Below are positions 26,119-37,093 of a DNA stretch of 64,000 bases, in pieces. Both the position numbers and the translations under genes were made by a program. How positions within the stretch are numbered: position 1 is the first letter of the stretch; each line of letters starts with the position of its first letter. The stretch is from Congeria kusceri (taxonomy: Eukaryota > Mollusca > Bivalvia > Myida > Dreissenidae). The notes under the pieces are model-generated. The model saw nothing but the letters and a program-made list of their open reading frames with translations, was not told the origin of the DNA and made no database searches. The stretch is taken from positions 10,767,715 to 10,831,714 of the forward strand of contig CM051029.1 in NCBI GenBank assembly GCA_027627225.1, in the 5' to 3' direction.

Positions 26119-26315
26119 GTAGCCGGACATGGGTTGCTACTGACATTCGTTCCTACTCTTTTTTTTACATATGCGGACAAAGTTTACTACATGATTATGA
26201 CATCCCGGACACTCGTTTCTCAATAATTTTGATAGCCCGGACATTGGTTCCTACAGTATTTTGACAGCCCGGACAATGGTTCCTATGAACAATTATTGAC
26301 AACCCGGACATCGCG
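26119..26315. repeat. Short-period repeat with 'agcccggacattggttccta' motif
   Basis: Five copies of a ccggaca-[ct]-nggttcctac-type motif, irregularly spaced by 30-55 nt, several preceded by ttttgacagc. No protein frame and no RNA structure seen. Confidence 0.6.
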
Positions 26316-26826
26316 GTCGATATTGTGTATTTATCGATGATATAATGTCTCCATTTTAAGATAAAAACCCAAAAGATCGCTAATCACCTCCTGAAGTTGT
26401 TGAAAATAAATAAACACAATTACATTTATCTTCCAATATTATTAAAGTTACAAATTCGTTAATTAGTATATCGCTTTCGACTACATGTGTGTTAGATTTG
26501 TGTGTTTTAATAAGTCCAATCATTAAATCCAGGAGATAAATTTTAAGTCTTAAATTTCGCTTTCGTTAAGATTTACCCATTAAATAAGTAACTTGACATT
26601 TCAAAATTTAACCGAAGACTCAGAATTTTAAACATTATATCGTTAAAAAAATGAATTAATTGAATACCTGTTTTTGTTTATTTATGTTCATGTCCTTATA
26701 CTGTATGTGTACATACATGTATAAATAATATAGAACATAATGAGATTTTTTTTTTAAACAAAACAATTAAAATGTTTGAAAAAATGCAAACAATTAAGAG
26801 GGTATACAACTGATATTTAAGGAGTC

Positions 26827-27337
26827 TTAAAGGGACTTGTTCACAGATTGGGACATTTTTTGAAGTGTGTCATTAAATGCCTTAAATTGTTAGATTTAAA
26901 CATCGGAACTCTAGAGCTCCATTATAATAACAAGAATAGAATTAAAAAAGAGAAATTAAAAGAAAAAAGTTTGTCCCTATCGGGGCTCGAACCAGTGCCC
27001 TTTGGATTAAAAGGTTATCGCCGTAACCACTCGGCCATCCGGACTGTTATAAGAAGCCTGCGTTTAATACTTGATATAAGTGATCCACGTGTTGTTACAA
27101 AATTTAACGGAAACAACAGAAACATTCCAAATTATTCAATCGTTTGGCGTTTGTAACGCTTTATAATTTTATCAATTTCAAATGTTCACTATTCATAAAC
27201 GAAACTGTATTTTCATAATGAGTCTACGCCATTTGTGTCATTTCGCTCCCTGGTGTACAGTGTTCTTTTATTTTTTGAATCTGTGACAAAAAGTTGGGAA
27301 AATGTCATTTTGACAATCTGTGAACAAGTCCCTTTAA
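26827..27337. mobile_element. 511-bp TTAA-flanked TIR element with tRNA-like core
   Basis: Perfect 23-bp terminal inverted repeats beginning TTAAAGGGACTTGTTCACAG. If TTAA is the duplicated target, 19 bp of each end belong to the element, as in piggyBac-type MITEs. Inside, on the minus strand at 26971-27046, is a tRNA-like sequence with A box (tggccgagtggtta) and B box (ggttcgagccc). There is no transposase, so it is non-autonomous. Confidence 0.75.
26971..27046 (-). tRNA. tRNA-like sequence inside TIR element (probable pseudogene)
   Basis: Starts gtccggatggccgagtggtt and ends tagggac. The A box, the B box (ggttcgagccc) and a pairing gtcc/gggac at the ends are present. The anticodon region (ccttttaatccaaagg) folds with a 6-nt rather than a 7-nt loop, so I do not assign an isotype. 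Position within a TIR element argues for a captured or SINE-derived tRNA. Confidence 0.4.
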
Positions 27338-28093
27338 CAGGAAATGACAGTAGGCAGCGCCCTTTAAAATACGCTATTCCATTTTGTAAAGCTTGGGTGC
27401 AAACTATGTTATAAAAAAAATCTAAATGCGTACACGCTTTTTTATGCATAATGCTACCTTTAAAAAATAAGTGGATCTGCAGACGACATATGGGTCCACA
27501 TCACTGGTGTCATTCTACCCTCCGTTGATTATAATCTGTGTTCACAAGTTGCGCACTCTAGCACCTAGTCAAAATAGCGAACGGTCAACACAAAAGATCA
27601 CTGTGGCAGAGGATATCTTTTTCTCTTAAGGTGTATATTTTTTTAAATTTCATTTTGATATTCAAATAATTATATTGTATTTGAATATTCGGTTAGGTAT
27701 TCGAATAATCGAGTATTCGTTCACATACCTAATTATAAATTCGAACCTGAAATCTGGTGAATAATACTACTACTACTACTAATAATAATATCTTTATTTA
27801 TAGAATATAACACATACAAATTATTATTATTAACACACACATGACAGATACACACAGAATGGAATTAAACAAATATGATAGAAAAGGAATGTGATCGACG
27901 GAGTGAAGGGCAATTATGTTTGATCAATTATTAAGCATAATAATGTTTTTAAATTTATTCTTAAACCCTGATAAGGAATCTATATCTCAAATATAAGAAG
28001 GTATATTATTCCATATTTCCATTGCAATATACGAACAAGTTCTACTTCTACCGTAGATCGTATTTAATCTTCGGATGAGAAAGGTGGTGGACC

Positions 28094-28396
28094 TCAATGT
28101 GTAGCAAGTGTTGTTAGTAAAGTGTAAGCTATTTTGTAGGCAAGGAGTGTGACCATGCAAGCACTTATTACAGTAACAGCTGTAAGATATTTACACCGAT
28201 CTACAAAAGGTAGCCATTCTAACTCTTGGAAAAGTGCCAATGAAGGGGTTAGAGAAGGTTTTCGAAGAATTATTTTAACACACCGCTTTTGAAGAACGGA
28301 TACTTTGGATATATTAGATTTACTACTTGCATTCCAAATAACACAGCAGTAATTAATAATTGATAATATGTGGGAGTTGGAATAAAGTTGTTTCAT
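28094..28396 (-). pseudogene. LINE RT C-terminal region fragment
   Basis: About 100 codons with SIINYCCVIWNASSKSNISK, LQKRCVKIIL and LEWLPFVDRCKYLTA, the usual thumb/C-terminal pattern of jockey/CR1-like RTs. Continues the element to its 3' UTR and triplet tail. Confidence 0.65.
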
Positions 28397-28653
28397 CTCC
28401 TTATTTAAGAAATTGTTGATTCTTTTGAGAAGGGCTATTTAGCCTTAATTCTATTGCAAACATAATTTATGTGATCATTCCAGTTAAGATGCTGATTAAT
28501 ATAGACTCCAAGAACCATTGGAGATTTTACTTGTTACATGTGTGTTTTGAATATTAGTATATTTAATTGATCTAAATGTTTTAATTTATGAAGAGAACCA
28601 ATTACCATATATATTTGACTGAATGAGCATATTATTTACTTCACACCATTCAA

Positions 28654-28881
28654 TCACGGTATTAATGTCCGCCTGTAATTTTGTTGACGACATATCGTGT
28701 TGTTACCAACTGCATACGAGGTCGAATCATCGGCATATAAATTTATAGACAAATGAAGAAGACGAGAACCAATGTCATTTATGTAAATGAGGAATAATTG
28801 GGGACCTAAAATGGACCCTTGTGGAACGCCACAAGTAAAGAAAATAAAAATGAAGACTGATTGCTTCCCATTTTCACACAC
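28654..28881 (-). pseudogene. LINE reverse-transcriptase catalytic-core fragment
   Basis: Contains [20 protein letters not shown] and NLYADDS: the RT palm motifs, with both catalytic aspartates of YADD retained. The frame breaks on both sides. The C-terminal continuation is at 28396-28094 (INYCCVIWNASSKSNISKV, VLQKRCVKIIL). Confidence 0.8.
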
Positions 28882-29091
28882 TGCTTCCTGTTTGATAAAT
28901 ATGAATCCATAAGCATAAGAGTGGCGTCTGAGAAATGATAAACGCGCAATTTATGAAGAAGAATATCGTGATCTACCAAGTCAAATGCCTTCCTGAGATT
29001 TAAAAATACAGAACCAATAATACTACCCGAATCAATTTCTTTAGACCAAGCATCTATGAGCCTGAGAAGTGCGGTTTCACGAGAATGATGT

Positions 29092-29574
29092 TCACGATAT
29101 CAATATTGATGGACGTGAAGAAGTTTTCCAATGATCTAAGAAGCTCTTTAAACAATTTGCAGAATGTCTCTCAAATATCTTTGAGATAGTAGGTAGAATC
29201 GAGACTGGTATGTACTTGTTGGGATCATCTACGTCAGCTCCTTTGTGGATTGGAATAACATATGCAGTTTTAAGATTGTCTTGGCATTGACCTGTTGATA
29301 TGCTATTGATTATTATTGAGGTAATTGGTATCATAATATGTTCTCCACAGAACTTAAGTATTTTGGGGCGCATCTCGTCAATTCCAGGTGCCAATATGTC
29401 AATATTGTCAATTATTGTTTTCACTTCATATGCAGATATGTATGCTATATTAAAGAACGTGTTTCCAAGTTTTACATCAAGTGAATGTTTTAAATGGTCT
29501 TTAAATGAAGAGTAATATTTAAATTGTTTCACAATTTTAGAGACATTAATGAAATGGTCATTAAAAGTATTCAA
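29092..29574 (-). pseudogene. LINE reverse-transcriptase N-terminal fragment
   Basis: About 160 codons with FNDHFINVSKIVKQ, the block APGIDEMRPKILKF and IPIHKGADVDDPNKYIPVSI, which are the linker and the RT fingers region of jockey/CR1-like elements (usual K.Gd...NYRPISlLp). Ends in a frameshift before the catalytic segment, which reappears at 28881-28654. Confidence 0.75.
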
Positions 29575-30106
29575 AATCTCATTAGCGTCATTTATTGCAT
29601 TGCCGTCATATTGTAAGCTAGCAGGTAATTATAAACAAGATTTATTACAAGTGAGTGATTTTATATTTTTCCACAGGAACTTTGATGATTTACTTTGGTT
29701 AACAGCGTTGTTATTAAATGCAGCTTTATGTTTTGTAATGAGATGTGTAATTTGATTTCTTATAGCTTTATATTCTGTCAACCATTAAGTGTATTTAAGA
29801 TGATCACGATCTCTAATTGCCAACTTAATTTCATCTGTGAACCAAACATGAAGAGCTTCGGATTTCACTCTTTTTTCTTAAATTGGTGCATGCTTATCAA
29901 CTGAAATTTGTATGATATTTAGCAATGCGTTTAAAGCTTGATTGGGATCATGAATCATTGCAACAGAAGCTATTTGGTATCGTACAAGCTCTGATAGATA
30001 TTAATTGATATCGAATGTTTTAAATTGTCTGTATTGTATTGTAGTGTGCTGTTTGTTTTTAGATATTTTAGCAGTTATGTGTCGAGTAAAACAAACAGGA
30101 AAATGA

Positions 30107-30676
30107 TCACTTATTGCATAAACAGAAACACAGGTCAGGTCTGTTAGTATACACGTGATCAAGTTTTGAAGAAGATGAATTTGTAACTCGTGTAACTGTT
30201 TTGATCATTTGAGTCAAGTCATATTCTAATAAAACAGATGACCACTTTCTGTTCATCAGTATATAAGAATTTAGAATGTTTTGCATATTAAAATCTCCCA
30301 TAATGTAATATTCAGAGTAAATATTGTCAATGTTACTTAATTGACTTTTTGTATGATCGATCCAATCGTGTGTAGAATCAGGTGGGCGATATGTGAAATT
30401 TAGTATAAAAGGTTTTGCATTAGTGAAACGTATTTGTATCCATAAATACTCCAAGTTGTTATTATTAATGTGAATTTGTTTAAATAGCAAATTATCTTTC
30501 AAATATATGATAATTCCACCACCCATTTTATTTGTTCTATCTAATCTAATGAAAGTATAGTTTGGTATATGCATAAGATCATTATCGATAGTTTCATTAA
30601 AAAATATTTCACAACATCCGAAAATATCAATATTATTAGATAAAAGTAATAACTTAATTTCATCGAATTTAGGCAT
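30107..30676 (-). pseudogene. LINE apurinic-type endonuclease domain fragment
   Basis: About 190 codons with LLSNNIDIFGCCEIFFNET, RLDRTNKMGGGIIIYLKDN, NFTYRPPDS, YYIMGDFN and SSKLDHVYTN. These match the EEP-endonuclease motifs of animal LINE ORF2 proteins (GDFN and the terminal LDHV-type motif). The catalytic-motif Glu is replaced in part (CCEIFFNET versus the usual TETW). Open upstream reading suggests the domain begins near 30720. Not expected to be functional because the downstream RT is broken. Confidence 0.75.
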
Positions 30677-31096
30677 TAAATTCTGGATATTAAAGAAAAC
30701 AACATGAAGACGTCTGTCTTAAAAACAAAAGTAGAGTTATTCTTTACATGAGAACATTACTTCCAGACATATTCTCACATTGATCAGTAATACATTTTGT
30801 ACAAGAATTATTACATTTAGCATTATTTTCTATATACAAAGTTGCTAACAAAGTACATGCATTTTGCTTCAGTTATTGTCATATTTATGAATACATTTAT
30901 CAACACATTTGTCTATATATAGAGAGTCACATACACGAGAATGATAACCGCAGCTACAACATGAGTCTTTTAGAATTAGAAATTTGTTGTGCTTAATCCT
31001 AGTATACGGGTGGCTGTCTAGATTACCCTAATTATTAGGAAATCGCCGACACTCCCATGTGTAGTGGTTAACAGGGCCGCATTTCTCACAGCCTCT

Positions 31097-32498
31097 ACGC
31101 TAAATAAGTTAATCAAACGTTAAAGACAGGATATGCGCGGAATTGTATAAAAGCACACAACAAATCATTGTCCCACAATTGAATAAGCTATTTAATAATA
31201 TTGTAGGAAATGGATCGGGCATATTTACGGAACCGTGATTCGAAAGTATTATAGTCCCAAAAGTTAGATTTGGTAGAAAACACGATCCGAGCAATTACAG
31301 AGTAATTTCATAGATAAATTTCATGTATACAATTCTCTCCAATAGAGTTAATGACAGTCACTGTGTGCATTTAGATCTAAATACTCATTTGTCGAAAACT
31401 TGATTTGTCTTCTAAGTATGGTCCACAAGCATATTTCAAAACCAGGCTGCTGTTTCTATGTTAATATAAAGTATAGATTAATGCAGATGGTGCAACGTTG
31501 ATACATCGTTATTTGTCAACCAACATTGTATGCTTATGCAACGTTGATACAACTTCATGTTCAAACCAACGTTTCAGCGTTGACAATATATACGTTGTTT
31601 CAACGTTATCTCAAGTACAAAATTACAACGTTGATAAGACGGATTTATACAATCAACGTTGCCGACCAACCTAACCATTTGTTAACTTTTATTCAACGTC
31701 ATGTGTCTGCTGGGTATCAGTTTCCACACTCAGGTGAACATATTTCGAACATTGCTCTGCTGGTTCTGAGATTACAACCATTTCAAACACGAAATGTAAC
31801 GATATATTTATTGTACATGGGCAAACAGAAACGAAATACGTTCACAGCAATATTCCTGCATACTGCCGTGCGTTTGTATGCATATGCCATAGCGCACATC
31901 TCCTTTAAGATGTACGCAGACATCAAAACGTAATACACAGACACAGTAAAGACAATGAAGATACGTTCTCGTGAATAAGCGTATGCATATTTACACAGTA
32001 GATCCGCATGGCTGGATTTTAATTTGTGTTGAACTAACCTTACGCTGTAAATATCACATACTAGTATCGTATGACAGGAAGTCTTGTGATGTTATTTAAA
32101 CCAGATACCAAGCAGGTAATCCCAAGTGTCATAGTTTGGAAACATAATGCCTATGGAATGTTACCGTTGATGGAATACCCCACATACATCATTTTATCAC
32201 TTAATTCTCTGCTAACTGAACGAGGAAATAAAAAGTTATGCAAGATATTCGACGCGTTTTGAAGTGTACGTATATGGTTATACAATTCAGTAACGTTTCT
32301 AAAATATCATATAACTGTCAGTTAAACCATGACATATTTGTTTTTAAACAACCGAAAAAAGACTAGTAATAGCAAAAGTAGTAGAAGCTGCATACACATT
32401 TGTAGTACTTAACGTTTTATTGTTGTTGTAGCATGTCAAGTCTATATGCATAAAGCTGCGCGCAAAATGAAGTTATACAATTGCATCGATTTATTTGA
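31097..32498. repeat. Stretch with dispersed CAACGTTG-type motifs
   Basis: Between 31493 and 31700 seven copies of caacgtt[g/t], most with the palindrome caacgttg followed by ata, occur at 25-45 nt spacing. The 135-codon + frame across 31526-31933 has no recognisable domain and overlaps the motif array, so I do not call it a gene. The rest is featureless. Confidence 0.5.
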
Positions 32499-32652
32499 GA
32501 ATTAAAACGCTCTTTTCGGCGCTATATCGATGTATGAAGGACAGTATGTTGTTATCTAATGTGCATAAAGCCGAAGGATTTATATACAAATTAGATACAA
32601 AAAAACCTGACCTTCATACATCGATGAAGTACCGAAAAGAGCGTTTCAATTC
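32499..32652. repeat. 46-bp-arm inverted repeat (hairpin)
   Basis: Arms 32499-32544 and 32607-32652 are complementary at about 40 of 46 positions (shared cores acgctcttttcgg and atcgatgtatgaagg), loop 62 nt. Could be a MITE or a long hairpin RNA; the arms are long for an animal pre-miRNA. Confidence 0.75.
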
Positions 32653-35360
32653 CTATAATTACAATTATAATTACAATTGTGTGCATACTACAAATTTTCA
32701 CTTTAAAAGAGTAAAATAATTTGGGATTTATTTTGTGTGATTCGCGCATCAATACATTGAAGTATGATTCGTAGGCTCCGCCCCTTGCACTGCAGTAGCG
32801 TTGTGCAGTAGCGTTGTGTACATGTCGCAACACAGCGGTATCTTAAATGATATAGTAGCTCTAGTGATAAAATTAACTTTTTATTTACTTTTGTTTTGGT
32901 TGATATTTCTTATGAGCAATTTTCAACAAGGTGTTTTGTATCCATAATATAAATGCAGCAAGAGACGGACATATTGAAACGCGTTCCAGTTTAGATTTAC
33001 GACTGAAAGCTAAACCAGCCTGAAGTTGTTTTCAGATAGGTGCAATTTTGTAACTCCCTTCTACATGTGTGGACCGTACTTAAGGCGTACAATATATTTA
33101 AATAATTAATGTTTAATTTTTTTAAACGCAATGTTTCATGTGTATGTTTTATTTATTTATTAAAACGACCCGTTAGGCCCTCGATGTAAGTCAATGTTTA
33201 CGCGCATTATGGCATGCATTTTAAAACCGTGGGTTGAGCAAATATGTCAATACCACATTTTTTTCTGCACGTCGTGATGAAACAATTTATGTAAGAAATT
33301 CGCAAAATATAACAAACAGTGTGGATTTAAAATCAAGACGAGACAAAGGTAATCGAGTTTTATTATTTTACTTCTGATCAAAATATCAAATCTATGGAAT
33401 TGTGTGTTATCGGCTTAAAATATATACTGTACAGTTTCTTCACCTGTGTGACACAAATTGAAAAGAACAAGTGTTATGCATCTTATTTGCATAGAACTAT
33501 AAACAAGAAGACCATTTTGTTTTAGTCAAATCTACTAGTCAATGATAATTCTTTTTTTTAAACATTTGCTTCAGATGCTGATGAAACTCCTGACCCTGAG
33601 TGATAGAATTAGTAACGATTCACCACAATAACGATTCGCTACATAACGATTCGCCACAGTTTACTGACGATTCGCCAGAGGGTGATAACTATTCGCCACT
33701 AAGTTGTATAACGATTCGCCTCAAACTGGATGTACAAGATATACTTCGCCCTGTCGTGCAATGTGAATGAATAGATGTTCGAAAAATGAACAGGTGAATT
33801 TTGTGCACATCATCCTTGGCTTATGCTTAATTGACCAACGTGAGCCTACTTCGAGGAGTGTTTTGAGCTTATCAACTAGCGAGTCATTTGCGTACTTGAA
33901 AATGCGATGTTTACAATGATAAATGGGACACACAGCTCTCAGAGGTGACAATTGAATGTAGCTCGCAGTATTTCTGAGGTGTTCTTGTGGTATTCTTTGC
34001 CCTGATTTGTAAACTTTTGTTTTTGTATGTTTGTGTTTGTTAAATATAAATTGTTTTCATTTTTTGATAAATTTAAACTTAAATATAAATATTAAATACG
34101 GTATGTACGATCTCATCAAATGTTCATTGAAAATATGAAAGTAAAATAAAACCTATAAAACACTGATACATAACAATCTAGAATAAAATTGCAGAAGAAA
34201 ATTAATTCGAAAATCCTCGAAATAATCTTCCAGCCGAAAACTCATTCATGTGCATCATACATTTACAATTTTGGGAAATCCCCAATATTTATTGCGTGTT
34301 GACTTAAGTTATGTGCAGATTGTTCATACGACACATGGACACGTTTTTTGTTTCTCTCACAAAAACGCTGAAAGGTGTCGGTATCGACACAGTACTAGGA
34401 ATACATGTGTCGTTATCTTGAAGTTCATTTAAAAGAGCAGCATATGAAGTATGGTACAAATATCTGTTTATTGCTTTTTATTTTAACTTGCCTTGATTAT
34501 AGTCGTCCTTCATTAGTGTTGTTCACATTATGAGAAAATGAAATGTTGATATTGAAATCGTTCATACCCCCTTATGTTTGTGTTAAATTTTCTCTCCATG
34601 TTTTTTTCTTTTCTTTCATGCATAATGCTCATCAAATAGGCAAAAAGAAAGAAACAACATACATTTTACATGTTTATACTTTATTACTCATTAATTAATT
34701 AATTTTTTATTATTTCCTTTTTTGACAATGCCATGTATAAATGTGAATAAATTTGTAACTGTATTTCAATTTGTGTGCTTTTTGTGTGTGACAGCACTGC
34801 TTGTAAACAACATTAAAAAATAATCCCTAATGAATATTAATAGAGGCAACAGGCTTCATTGAAAAATAAATTCAGTCACATGTTGCATTTCAGCCAATCA
34901 GAACATTGTAAAATGATATGACTAAAGGACATTGTAATTATATAGAATTTGTGTATACATTTTAATGAAAGTTAAACAGTGTATAGTCTGATTATTGTTT
35001 CTGGTTACCTTGTATCAGCACAACTTTTCTGCATTGAACCGAGGTTTGTCTCGCGATCAAAACAGATTCCAAACTAGCAGCAAACATTGGAACAGGCGTT
35101 TCGTGATACGTTTGGTGCTTACTTACATGGGCATTTGGATATCAATTATTTATTATAATCAAATATGAAGGTAATTCCGTATTATTTAAATGTTCAGCAT
35201 AGTAATTGGTTCATACGCAGTGGGATTGCTTAATAATTTTACAAATCCTGTCGCGGTCTGAATATAGTCAGTGTTGAATATTTCTTTATTTCCTTAAGTA
35301 TAATCGGGCATTTGTTATTTAAGATCGCCATATAATCAGTATATATGCATATTAATTGAG
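32653..35360. repeat. Non-coding stretch with 'taacgattcgccac' array
   Basis: At 33608-33722 six copies of taacgattcgcca[c/g] occur with irregular 10-25 nt spacing. No gene recognised in the rest of the interval. Confidence 0.5.
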
Positions 35361-36792
35361 TTACGGTATAAAGGTCCTAATGACTTCGGAAATACTCGCG
35401 AAATATCGGTTAACTTCGGCCCATTTGCCACTAACCGTAAATCTAATCGATCTGATCCGAAACAGAAATATTTTTTGCAATAATAACATTACTTTTCGAA
35501 TGATGAATCATTTTCAATTAAATGTGTGAAATACATGTTTATTGTTCGGCATTTCTGTTTACATTTAATCATGAAATATTCGCGATATGTCTGGTGTATT
35601 TCATTACACTAAAGTTAAAATAGTTATAAATAAACGTGCAAGGATTATGAGTATTATTGAACATTATTATTCGTATCTGAAAACATATCTGGGTGAAGGA
35701 GATACGTGCTCCTTGCTGTGAAATACCATTCATTCACACCAAAAACTATAGTCAGTCGAGATGGGTAGAGAGCTGGATATCTGGTGATCGAGTGTGGTGT
35801 TCTGTTGGATAATTAAAAATACTGTTCATTGTGTAAACTTGGACCTGTTCCACTGAGGAACTTCGACGAAATCTACCGCTGTAAAAACCATCTGAAAATT
35901 ATGTATCGGCGAAATGATGATAATGGTCTAAGAGACATATTTTTATCCGAAAATAGTGCCATTTTACCAATAGTTACAAGCTCCAAGAAGAGTCTTGATG
36001 GAGTTATCGCAAAGATTTGCCAGTGTTTTGAAACTCTCGTTTACCCAATGTAATGGAAATGTCATTTGCATTTTTTGAAACACACACTTATAAAAAATGT
36101 TTATTCTTTTTCTGAATATGGTAACCAAGGATATGTGAACCTCAGCTAGTTACATTTGTATTTAAATGTTTACAAAATAATATATTTATTTAATATTAAT
36201 GTAAAAATAACTCATTCAATATCGATACTGCTATTATATTATAATTAGATGAGAAAAAAAAATAACATAGGAAGAACATATATTTTACATGTCATATTGT
36301 TCATAATTTTTCATTTTTTTTAATATAGGGTAGCTTCGCTCCAAATGTTATACCTTGAGAGTTTTGTGGGGAACCTATGTCAATTGATACCTTTTCCTCT
36401 TATATAAGGTTATATAATATTTTGGTATTACTGATTTTGACACACTAAGAAATAATTATAAAAAACATTACAAAATTGGTTTATGGCGTATTTTTAATGT
36501 AATGAAATCTGTTGTTTTTACCATATGCTTAGCCAAATTTGATGTCATAAGTATTGTTGGTAAACTTCAGCACTTATGTTTGTTATACTTTTTTATAAGA
36601 TGCATCTTTGACGTATAAATTAAAGCTATTCAGGAATAAATAAAATACATTTTGACAATATGTCAATCATTTTAATAAGTGTACCCGATCACAATTTGAG
36701 GTTCACAGTTTAGTCTCATAAAAGATTAATGATCAAAGATAATAAGACAGTCAAGGTCTGAAAATAGTCCCATTAGGGGCCTTCTACCGTAA
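35361..36792 (+). mobile_element. TIR element, copy 3 (complete)
   Basis: 1,432 bp bounded by TTACGGTATAAAGG and its near-complement ccttctaccgtaa. Co-linear with the plus-oriented copy at 5696-7195 and with the reverse of 4242-5689. Carries the same small ORF (35829-36053). Confidence 0.75.
35829..36053 (+). CDS. Small ORF inside TIR element copy 3
   Basis: 74 codons: VPLRNFDEIYRCKNHLKIMY, RRNDDNGLRDIF, IVTSSKKSLDGVIAKICQ. About three quarters of residues agree with the 6096-6356 frame. Same caveats: unknown family, likely part of a longer original transposon product. Confidence 0.35.
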   Translation: MCKLGPVPLRNFDEIYRCKNHLKIMYRRNDDNGLRDIFLSENSAILPIVTSSKKSLDGVIAKICQCFETLVYPM

Positions 36793-36941
36793 ATAACCAC
36801 ACATGAACAGGAATTTATTTCAAATCCATGAATCTTTTCTTCGTGTATAAAATGTCACTTTGTGGGACTTAACATGGTTTGTTTTTGTATTTATAAATAC
36901 TATTTCAACCAATATTTAAGTCCCCTTGAATTAAAGCATAT

Positions 36942-37093
36942 AGAGAATATTAGATTAGTGTCTTTGTGTACTTGAATTTATCCGACGAGTTAAAGAAAGG
37001 TTTACACGGCGAGGCATGCCGAGCCGTGTAAGCCTTTCGGAGACGAGTCGGATAAATTCAAGTACACAACGACACTAACCTAATATTCTATTT
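36942..37093. repeat. Large near-perfect palindrome
   Basis: Arms of about 70 bp (shared cores tgtgtacttgaatttatccg and tttacacggc) around a ~10-nt centre (gaggcatgcc). A related smaller foldback with ttatctgacagg/cctgtcggataa lies at about 38430-38495. The pair may mark the two ends of one ~1.5-kb element. Confidence 0.75.

Larger units (their letters stand above)
27765..31096 (-). mobile_element. Degraded non-LTR retrotransposon (CCHC-EN-RT)
   Basis: Read on the minus strand: a CCHC knuckle (C-x2-C-x4-H-x4-C, CEKCGPVNHYTWEC) near 31048-31089, an endonuclease domain at 30107-30720, reverse transcriptase parts at 29574-28654 including [10 protein letters not shown] and YADD, and an RT C-terminal region at 28396-28094. 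It ends in AATAAAG and a triplet tail at 27760-27798. Frameshifts and stops break it into at least four pieces. A Jockey/CR1-like clade is likely from domain order. No LTRs. Confidence 0.8.

Noticed and set aside
31526..31933. 135-codon + strand frame
   Set aside because: Overlaps the CAACGTTG motif cluster and lacks any domain pattern.
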